Positions 36,075 to 42,300 of a stretch of DNA of 42,300 bases are shown here, piece by piece. The DNA is from Pigoraptor vietnamica (taxonomy: Eukaryota; Opisthokonta; Filasterea): NCBI GenBank assembly GCA_943704525.1, contig CALSCQ010003156.1, forward strand, positions 1 to 42,300. The letters run 5' to 3'. Under the pieces are notes generated by a model. That model saw only the letters and a list, made by a program, of their open reading frames with translations, was not told where the DNA came from and did no database searches. The first letter of the stretch is position 1; each line of letters begins with the position of its first letter. A program made the position numbers and the translations under genes.

Positions 36075-36312
36075 GAGTGAGACAAAGGCGGCAGTTCCCT
36101 ACCATAGTGTTGTGGGGAGTCGAAGCATTTTTGAAGAACGGTTTACAACCGCTTTGAGTTAAAAAAAACCTGGGCAGTAAAAAACGTGGAACGCGGCTGT
36201 TACGGCCTTGTTACGCCGATTCCCGCGCTTTTTCACCCGACCACACACACCTTTTACTGACAAATTCGCCAAGGCACTTCATATTTCGAACGCCGTTGCT
36301 TTGCACTTACAC
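36075..36312. promoter_or_regulatory. Short divergent promoter, TRMT61-like/RNASEH2C
   Basis: Only 238 bp separate the two divergent start codons. It includes an A-run near 36161-36168 and is moderately AT-rich. A bidirectional promoter is inferred from spacing. Confidence 0.4.
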
Positions 36313-37283
36313 ATGGACATTTCGGTAGACCTGCGCCGCGCGGGCGCGTGCGAGCCTGTGACAGTGCATCACATGCCGTTTGCGATCAAGGGCAGCGGAC
36401 AGGCGCGCGTGTCGTCGTTCTTCTTTCCCAAGCGCGATGCGACGACCGCTTCAAGCGCAGCCGGTGCGTGACTTGCCTGTGCTAACACGCGTGGCTTTTG
36501 TCTCTTCATTCCCAACGCTCGTACCTTCGTCTTCATTCCGATTTCTCAACTGCAACTGTTGTCTGTGAATAGGCTCGGGCTAAGTAAGCGCTCACCCGCA
36601 GCCATATATGAAGCCTCGTTTCGGGGACGCCAATTGAAAGGGACGACCGTTGTATTGCCGCAACACTATACAGGTGCGCCTGTGACTTCTATTCCTTTTG
36701 TCTCGGCATTTTCTCCATTCGCATCTTTTCTTCGCGAACCATTGAGGCGATTGTTTGTAATTTCGAACCCCTCCACCATTGCACGGCCCAGGCCTGGTGC
36801 TGCGCGAAGAGAAAACACCCCTCACGGACAGTGAGGCGCGAGCTGCGCGTCCAATTGCGACGTTTGCGGGCTTTTCGTACTGGAATCTTGAGACTCCTCC
36901 CACGCCGAACGACGCGGACGTAAAGGCTCTGCAGTGGCTTGAGATTGCGAGTGCGGTGAGTGTGCAGCGGATGAGCGCACGGGTGTCTTGGATTTATTGC
37001 CTCGTTGCACTGCATAAATGGCTCATCGAACTTTATACCAATGCTTCAGGCACACGACCCTGTAACCGATGAAGGTCGGTGCCATGTCAGTTGTTACCCT
37101 CCTGCTGTCGTGGGGCCTCCCATTCAATTCGCTCTTCACGTTGGAGCCGTGCTACCGTGCGTGCATGCACGCCCCTCGGAGCTCCTTCCCTGTGTGCATG
37201 TGTGTGTACACGCACGTGCTCACGCTGCTGCTCCTTCCCTTCCAGACCTGCTGGCGGCAAGGAAACGAAAGTTGGAGGATTGA
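36313..37283 (+). CDS. RNASEH2C: Ribonuclease H2 subunit C
   Basis: Five exons: 36313-36463, 36602-36673, 36792-36955, 37050-37074, 37246-37283, in phase, giving 149 residues (human 164). Conserved blocks are VHHMPFAIKGSGQARVSSFF (human [20 protein letters not shown]), the strand IYEASFRGRQLKGTTVVLP, and the core FAGFSYWNLETPPTPND. RNase H2 removes ribonucleotides from DNA; subunit C pairs with B to stabilise the catalytic A subunit. The product ends in a basic stretch (LLAARKRKLED) that could act as a nuclear signal. Exon 4 is a 25-nt microexon. The acceptor before exon 2 was chosen at 36601 because using the nearer AG at 36572 runs into a stop. The Met at 36313 was preferred to one at 36208 because homologous sequence starts just after it. 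Confidence 0.92.
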
Positions 37284-37606
37284 TGGGGTTGCTCCCGCAC
37301 GTATTTCAAGTCACGTTGAAAGTGAATTAACCAATTTTAGACATCGAGAGCATCATATTGGATATTAATAGCTACTATTGGTCAGATAATAGCCATAAAT
37401 GTACTGTTGAGATCTGTGTTTACTATTATCAGCAGAGCGTGTGCCATCGGGAAACAGCCACTCAACCACCGCGATCAAAGCGAACGTGCGAAAGCGTGCA
37501 CGCCACACGTGCGCACGATACCGCGCCCTCCCTCGTGAAGGCACAAAAGCCTTCTCCTCTTCTTCCTCGCCTCAACAATCGTCTTCATTCACACTTATCG
37601 AAGAAA
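37284..37606. other. Spacer between RNASEH2C and mitochondrial carrier
   Basis: No gene. The section 37330-37440 is AT-rich with a loosely repeated attggtcagataatag-type sequence, and probably carries the carrier gene promoter. Confidence 0.35.
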
Positions 37607-38919
37607 ATGTCGCAGAGCGATGCGGTGATTGCGGCGAGCGGCTCGCAGCCGACTCCGATTGTTGCCACGTTGCCCCTTCCCGTCGCCGTCGCCGTCACGC
37701 CGCGCACGACGCAGACGGACAGCACGTTTGTGAAGTTCCTCATCGGCGGCACTTCTTGTGCCATAACGTCCACAAGTGTGTGTGCTTTGCAGCGAAGGCC
37801 CGCATTGCAATCGCGTGTAGTGTGTGTGTGCGAGTGATTGTGCCTTAGAGCGACAAACTGACGCATTCATGCACGCAGTTGTCCACCCTGTCGATACGAT
37901 CAAGATTCGCCTGCAGATGCAGCGCAGTGGCAAACTGGGTGTGGGCGCAGAGCACTACCGCGGCTTTCTCCACTGCGGCGTGCGCATATTCAAGACGGAG
38001 GGACTGCGCGGGTTTGCGCGCGGGTGAGTGTCCACTCTGCGTCCATGCGCGTTCTTCACACTCCCTCTCCGCGAAACCTTCATGCCGACTGCTGCGGTCT
38101 ACCCCCCCTAATGCGAACTGACGTCCTCCATCACACACTCGACACGCCGACTCTTCCACTGTCTACTTTCCACATGCGACTGACGTGTCCTCTATCTCCG
38201 CACACTCTCGCGACAGCCTCGAGTCGTCCGTCATCCGCGAGCTGACCTATTCGTCCATTCGAATCGGCGCGTACGAGCCCATTCGCGAGGGCATCCTTCA
38301 CGCGCTCTCCGGCGACAAGGCCCCCGCGGCCGCCTCGTCGCAGTCGGTGATCGCAAAGTTTCTCGCTTCGTTGATCAGCGGCGCCGTCGGCAGCGCCATC
38401 GCCAACCCGACGGACCTTGTCAAGACGCGGTTCCAGGCCGCGACGCCCTCGTCGCCCGTTCCCTACCGCAACACGTTCCACGCATTCGCCGTCATTGCGC
38501 GGACGGAGGGCATCGGTTACAACGGCCTGTATCGCGGTGTGGGTCCGACAGTTGTGCGTGCGGCCGTCCTCACGTCGAGTCAGCTGGGGTCGTACGATGC
38601 CATCAAGAACGATCTGCTCGTGCCCGTGCTCGGCATGAAGGAGGGCTTCTCGCTTCACGTGTGCGCCAGCCTGCTCGCCGGCTTCGTGACGACGACGGCG
38701 ACGACGCCGGTGGACCTGATCAAGACGCGTATCATGGGCGATCGCGAGGGCAAGTACCGCGGCCCGCTCGACTGCGTGCGCAAGGTCTTTGCGGAGGAGG
38801 GCCCTCGGGCGTTCTTGAAGGCGTGGCAGGCCAACTACCTCCGCCTCGCGCCGCACACGATCATCTCGTTCTTCCTGATGGAGCAGATGCGGTCGCTGCT
38901 GGGCATGCGCGCAATCTGA
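37607..38919 (+). CDS. Mitochondrial SLC25 carrier, UCP/dicarboxylate-carrier-like
   Basis: Three exons, 37607-37775, 37879-38023 and 38217-38919, in phase, encode 338 residues. Three PX[DE]XX[KR] signatures mark the triplicated fold: HPVDTIKIRLQMQ, NPTDLVKTRFQA and TPVDLIKTRIMG. Each repeat is followed by the aromatic/basic stretch (GFLHCGVRIFKTEGLRGFARG, YNGLYRGV, FLKAWQANYLRLAPHTIISF). The last of these, with R-L-A-P-H-T in helix 6, and the helix-2 motif RELTYSSIRIGAYEPIR resemble uncoupling-protein and dicarboxylate/oxoglutarate carriers (SLC25A7-11, UCP1-6). The first 40 residues are an extra hydrophilic leader. It sits in the inner mitochondrial membrane; the transported substrate is not determinable here. 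Its stop codon lies within the first unit of a diverged tandem duplication. Confidence 0.93.
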
Positions 38920-39010
38920 GCGACACCGCGGTAATTCGTGGCTATCAGTCGATTCTGGGCATGCGTCCGATCTGGGCGACAGCACCTTAAATCGAGACTA
39001 TCGGCAACCC
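38899..39010 (+). repeat. Two-copy 56-bp diverged tandem duplication spanning the carrier stop codon
   Basis: Both copies begin with an identical CTGGGCATGCG at 38899 and 38955 and stay alignable for about 50 bp, ending near CTATCRG. I count roughly 37 of 50 matches by eye. The first copy contains the carrier's final codons and TGA. Confidence 0.7.
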
Positions 39011-39346
39011 CGCAGAACGCCACTCTAAGCAGGACGTGGCATTCGACTCGGTTGGAGTCGACGCCGGCGCAATTTACACGGTTGTTGCAACTACCGCACG
39101 CCGATTCGAAACGGTAGCGCGGTTGGCGTTGTCGCTGGCTTAAGCCTGGTCGAGTTAGTGATGAACCATTCGCTGCATGTGTGCCGGCTCCGCACCAATA
39201 TAGATACGGTTTGCTTTGATGACCCGACGTGTTTAATTGTTGTTTTGCAAAGTCACAGGCTGGCGGAGACGCACCGCGAAGAGCCCTGAGGGAAAAACGA
39301 CGGCCCGTGACCGATGGTGTCAGGCGGGCTCAATCGCAATCGTTCA
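38920..39346. other. Convergent 3' spacer
   Basis: Both flanking genes end here. A short hairpin CGACTC-GGTTG-GAGTCG lies near 39045-39061. No tRNA or other RNA gene fits. No gene is supported. Confidence 0.35.
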
Positions 39347-40147
39347 TCAATCTGAATTCTGGTTCGGCCTGGCCTGCGCCTCGCGGACCATCTGCTCTGC
39401 GTGCGCAGCGGCGCGACGTGCTGCTTCGGTCTCCGCCTGCGAACGGGTGACCGTCTGCGCCACACGGTTCGCGTCGTCTCGTGCGCGCGCCGCAGCCTCC
39501 TGAGCCTGCTTGACTTCGTCCCGCATGTGACCGATCAGAGACGGTGCGGCCGCTAGCGCCTGCGTCGCTTCCGTGCGCCGCCTTCTCCGCCGCATCGAAT
39601 GCCACTTTAACGGTGCCGATCCACAGAAAAACGAGCAGAAGGGCCACTGCATAGCCGACATCGAACGGGTTGATGGCGCGCACGGGCACGCCGACATACA
39701 CCGTGGCACCCCTCCCGAACTTGACGAGTCCGAACATCTGGTCAGGAGAGCGCCCATTAGCAACGCCGTGTTCTGGAGTCTAACCCACGTAGCAAGCACG
39801 CCCGTGGGCCACCGAAGCCCGTTACGAATCGCCACGCTGCAGAGGGCACACGCTAGGCCGTACGCAGCGGACACGCGACTCGCCGTGTAGGGATTGTTTG
39901 CGAAGTGGAAGAGGACGAAGCAAACAACCGCCACGCTTTCCAGGACGGTCCTGGTGTGCGTCGCCAGGAAATTCAGGCACGCACGGGGCAATTCCGCGCC
40001 GGCGACGCGCAAAATGTGCTTAGCTTTCGGCAGCAGCCGACGGAGAGCTGACGTGGCGACTCCGGCGCGCCAGCGCGCCGCGTCCACGCGCCGGCGCAGC
40101 GCCGGCTTGGCGACCGCCGCCGGGGCCGCCGCCGGCTGACCCGCCAT
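39347..40147 (-). CDS. Unknown membrane/coiled-coil protein with small introns
   Basis: Coding order: 40147-39785, 39737-39606 and 39559-39347 under the best splice model, about 235 residues. The start is Ala/Arg-rich (MAGQPAAAPAAVAKPALRRR) and could be an organelle-targeting leader. Hydrophobic segments are TVLESVAVVCFVLFHF, SAAYGLACALCSVAI and GYAVALLLVFLWIGTV, predicting two or three membrane spans. The tail is a strong coiled coil (DEVKQAQEAAARARDDANRV onward). I do not recognise the family. Intron 1 is 48 nt with a gctaat branch-like motif. The second intron would be only 46 nt and starts in sequence (VAFDAAEKAA) that itself looks coding, so a single-base error or frameshift near 39575 is an alternative. 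Treat the internal structure as provisional. Confidence 0.6.
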   Translation of the reverse strand: MAGQPAAAPAAVAKPALRRRVDAARWRAGVATSALRRLLPKAKHILRVAGAELPRACLNFLATHTRTVLESVAVVCFVLFHFANNPYTASRVSAAYGLACALCSVAIRNGLRWPTGVLATWVRLQNTALLMGALLTRCSDSSSSGGVPRCMSACPCAPSTRSMSAMQWPFCSFFCGSAPLKWHSMRRRRRRTEATQALAAAPSLIGHMRDEVKQAQEAAARARDDANRVAQTVTRSQAETEAARRAAAHAEQMVREAQARPNQNSD

Positions 40148-40667
40148 TCCACGGCACGGCGGGGACGCGCCGTGTTCTCGGAATCCATTTCCTTGGAGTG
40201 GAGAGGGTACGAGGCCGCCGTGACGACATCAGATGGCCACGGCCGCCGGCGGCACTGAATCTCGGATGCCGTCGGTGCCAGCCGGCCGTTCAGTTTCTGT
40301 ATCCCCGTGAACTTACGGCTTCCAGCGTAACGAAATTGTATATGCCCCAATACTTTGTGGGGGGGACGCCGCAGGCCAATACACAATGAAAGGGAACTAA
40401 GTCAAGCCGTGACAATAGGCATTACTAAAATAAACAAAAGAATGGAAAAGGTACAACCCGAACCTTAGCCAGCACTTTCGATTGTCAATGCTGGCATTTT
40501 TTTGACACGTTCATCCGTAAAAGGAAAGTCGATTTGCCGTTATCGCGCATACAATACATACACACAAAACCCACATACATGCCGGCAGATTCTCAATAAG
40601 AGTGCCGCAGACTCGATTATTGTGGGCGAGAGGCCAAGCCGAGTATACAAAACCTTTATATAACGCC
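40148..40667. other. Spacer between unknown membrane gene and phosphorylase kinase gene
   Basis: No gene. A TATATAA element lies near 40653 on the plus strand and TTTTTTT near 40498. The segment is AT-richer than its surroundings, consistent with promoter and 3' UTR sequence. Confidence 0.35.
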
Positions 40668-42179
40668 TCACGAAATGGGGCACGTTTGTCCCTCGAACGA
40701 CGACCGGAACTTTTTGCTCAGCGCGTTGCCGAGGTACGCCATCGTCCCGTAACGGCCACTCGGCGCACAGTCGCAGAACCGCTCAAAGTACTCCGCGGGC
40801 GACAGCGCTTTGGGTGGGTTAGGGGTCACAGACGGCGGAGAGGGTGCCGGCGACGGCGTCGACACGCCCGGTAGAGGACCCAAAACGGCAGGCACGTGCA
40901 CAGCCGAAGGTCCGACCATTGCGCGCTGTCCCTCCGCCGTCACAGCAACCGAAGCGCCAGTTGACGGGGCAGCACCGCCCGAAGGTGACGCACTCGCGTA
41001 GAGCGGATTCAACGGTGAGTGGCCGAGAGACCCCCGCAGCGACCCGGCGCTCGAGTTGGCGACGGTGGCCATGCGAATGCGCGCCTTCAAGTCCTCCGTG
41101 AACATCGCGACGGCGTCGTTCACGATCGCATCGAGCGCGATCACCTCCTCCACTTTCCAGCCAGGGCTCCGCTCGACGATGACGCTCAGCAGCACCAGCG
41201 TCTCGACCGCGACCTGGCGGCCTTCGGGGAGGGGAATCGAGTTGAGCAGCGACTCGACGCGTAGCGCAAACTTGAGCTCATTCGGCGTCATTTCCTGGAT
41301 CGTCGGGTGCTGCGGCAACACAAAGCCGTGCGAGCTGAGCCCGTGGCACCGAGAGAGTACGCGCCAAACGCGGCTGTAAAACTTGACGGGCGTGCGATTG
41401 AGCGTCCCGTCCAGCTGTCGCCGCCACAGCCACTGTCCCTTCTTCGTCGTGCCGTAGCGGACGTCTTCCTTCGGTTGCGCCCGTCCGTTCCCGAGGTGCG
41501 GCACGGGGCTCGGCGTCGATTCGCGCAGGAGAAGCGGGTCGACGCCGGCGGCGCGCATGCCCTCCTCGTTCATCACCGACTCCGCGGGAGCCTGCCGTAT
41601 TGTCCCGGGACTGATCGCGGCGGAAGGGTCTTGCGAGTCGAACGCCACGACCGCAAACTCCGACCCGCTGAGCACGCGGTGGAGGAGCGTCTTGACGCCA
41701 AACGGGCTGAGGCGCATGAGGCGGTCGGCAGCCTCGAGCTTGTCGACGGCGAGGTCACGCGAGAGCTCCAGTTGCATGACTTCGATGATGAGGCCGACGC
41801 GGAGGCGCAGCATCTGTTCGAAGAGGGTCGGGTCCGAGCGCACAAACATGTGCAGGTACACGATGAGTTCCTGCGTGAGCACGGCGCCGCTCAGATCTTC
41901 GCCGTGCGCGCTGAAGATGACGTCCTTGAGCTCGTCGGGAGGGAGGGGCCGGTTGATGTTGACTTCGCGTGGGGGAAGGCCGACAGACACGTGCTTCTGT
42001 GCGATGAGGAGGTACGTGAGGGCCTCGGCGAGGTTGTGCACGCGACGTCCGAGCATGCCGCTCGTGTGCCGCACGACAGACCACAGGCGCAGACGGCCCG
42101 CCTTCTCGTGCACTTCCTCCAGAAGCGCGCCGACAGTCGCTGCACCGCGGTCGCTCAAGCCCGTGTCAAAGTCCAGGCC
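40668..42179 (-). CDS. Phosphorylase b kinase regulatory subunit (alpha/beta), C-terminal exon
   Basis: One long exon of 504 codons begins at an acceptor (tgtgtgcag) at 42180 and ends at a stop at 40668; earlier exons lie outside the window. Long stretches match animal PHKA/PHKB: RRVHNLAEALTYLLIAQKHV, SVGLPPREVNINRPLPPDEL, SGAVLTQELIVYLHMFVRSD, EMLRLRVGLIIEVM-like segments and LSPFGVKTLLHRVLSGSEF. They continue with GQWLWRRQLDGTLNRTPVKF, FYSRVWRVLSRCHGLSSHGF, EMTPNELKFALRVESLLN and CAPSGRYGTMAYL. The subunit scaffolds the kinase that activates glycogen phosphorylase in response to calcium/calmodulin. The protein ends in CPIS, a possible CaaX box; animal alpha and beta subunits are farnesylated at CAMQ and CLVS. 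A Pro/Ser/Ala-rich insert of about 75 residues precedes the final domain. Alpha versus beta cannot be decided. Confidence 0.95.
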   Translation of the reverse strand, partial: GLDFDTGLSDRGAATVGALLEEVHEKAGRLRLWSVVRHTSGMLGRRVHNLAEALTYLLIAQKHVSVGLPPREVNINRPLPPDELKDVIFSAHGEDLSGAVLTQELIVYLHMFVRSDPTLFEQMLRLRVGLIIEVMQLELSRDLAVDKLEAADRLMRLSPFGVKTLLHRVLSGSEFAVVAFDSQDPSAAISPGTIRQAPAESVMNEEGMRAAGVDPLLLRESTPSPVPHLGNGRAQPKEDVRYGTTKKGQWLWRRQLDGTLNRTPVKFYSRVWRVLSRCHGLSSHGFVLPQHPTIQEMTPNELKFALRVESLLNSIPLPEGRQVAVETLVLLSVIVERSPGWKVEEVIALDAIVNDAVAMFTEDLKARIRMATVANSSAGSLRGSLGHSPLNPLYASASPSGGAAPSTGASVAVTAEGQRAMVGPSAVHVPAVLGPLPGVSTPSPAPSPPSVTPNPPKALSPAEYFERFCDCAPSGRYGTMAYLGNALSKKFRSSFEGQTCPIS

Positions 42180-42275
42180 CTGCACACACGAAATGCAAAT
42201 TAAGACGTGGAGATAGCAGCGAAATCACGGCCACACACGATGTACGCGCACGCTAAGAGCAAGTACGCTGTGCCG

Positions 42276-42300
42276 GGGGGGGGGGGGGGGGGGGGGGGGG
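42276..42300. repeat. G homopolymer at window end
   Basis: The window closes with an unbroken run of about 25 G residues after tgtgccg. It may be a real homopolymer in the intron of the phosphorylase kinase gene, or a contig-edge artefact. Confidence 0.9.

Overview
This window is nuclear DNA from a GC-rich microbial eukaryote (a protist). Spliceosomal introns interrupt nearly every gene. Most are about 50-350 nt, with GT-AG ends and visible branch-point-like CTAAT/CTAAC motifs. TAA, TAG and TGA all act as stops, and genes lie on both strands with no operon layout. The set includes NDUFA12 of mitochondrial complex I, RNase H2 subunit C, a MAN1/Src1-type inner nuclear membrane protein, a CaMKK-type kinase and a phosphorylase kinase regulatory subunit. 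This points to a free-living, mitochondriate, flavin-prototrophic protist. I cannot name the lineage from sequence alone.

Layout. 1-969 (-): edge-truncated P-loop NTPase of Crinkler/RHS-like appearance. 970-2664: gene-free. 2665-9769 (+): SWR1/EP400-type chromatin remodeller in eight exons. 9903-10214 (-): PLAC8-type Cys-rich protein. 10589-12926 (-): CaMKK-like kinase. 13222-14641 (-): acetyl-CoA acetyltransferase. 15044-15633 (-): O-methyltransferase remnant lacking its N-terminal SAM motif. 15818-17555 (-): TrhO-like rhodanese. 17909-19369 (+): RibB. 19814-22238 (-): membrane-anchored TTL-domain protein. 22867-25633 (-): MAN1/Src1-like protein. 26018-27182 (+): NDUFA12. 27601-27993 (-): methylglyoxal synthase. 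28208-30990 (-): ACT-domain threonine ammonia-lyase. 31807-32868 (+): intronless secreted protein. 33204-33947 (+): small single-pass membrane protein. 34035-36074 (-): TRMT61-type tRNA m1A58 methyltransferase. 36313-37283 (+): RNASEH2C. 37607-38919 (+): SLC25 carrier. 39347-40147 (-): unknown membrane/coiled-coil protein. 40668-42179 (-): C-terminal exon of a phosphorylase kinase alpha/beta subunit, whose upstream part runs off the window.

Themes. Several genes concern mitochondria (NDUFA12, the carrier, probably the TrhO and TRMT61 proteins) and central metabolism (thiolase, threonine deaminase, methylglyoxal synthase, RibB). Two belong to energy and calcium signalling (CaMKK-like kinase, phosphorylase kinase subunit). 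They are not an operon-like system. Four gene pairs are divergent and share intergenic spaces of about 240-820 bp. Introns show two habits: splice donors mostly read GTGNG rather than GTAAG, and several introns contain long TG/CA tracts.

I rebuilt the exon structures by eye from conserved protein motifs, splice dinucleotides and reading-frame phase. Most junctions keep frame exactly; uncertain ones are flagged. I found no convincing new multi-gene defence or mobile system. The most notable items are the bacterial-type methylglyoxal synthase, the Crinkler/RHS-like NTPase, the CaaX-ended phosphorylase kinase subunit, the GTG donor bias and the methyltransferase missing motif I.
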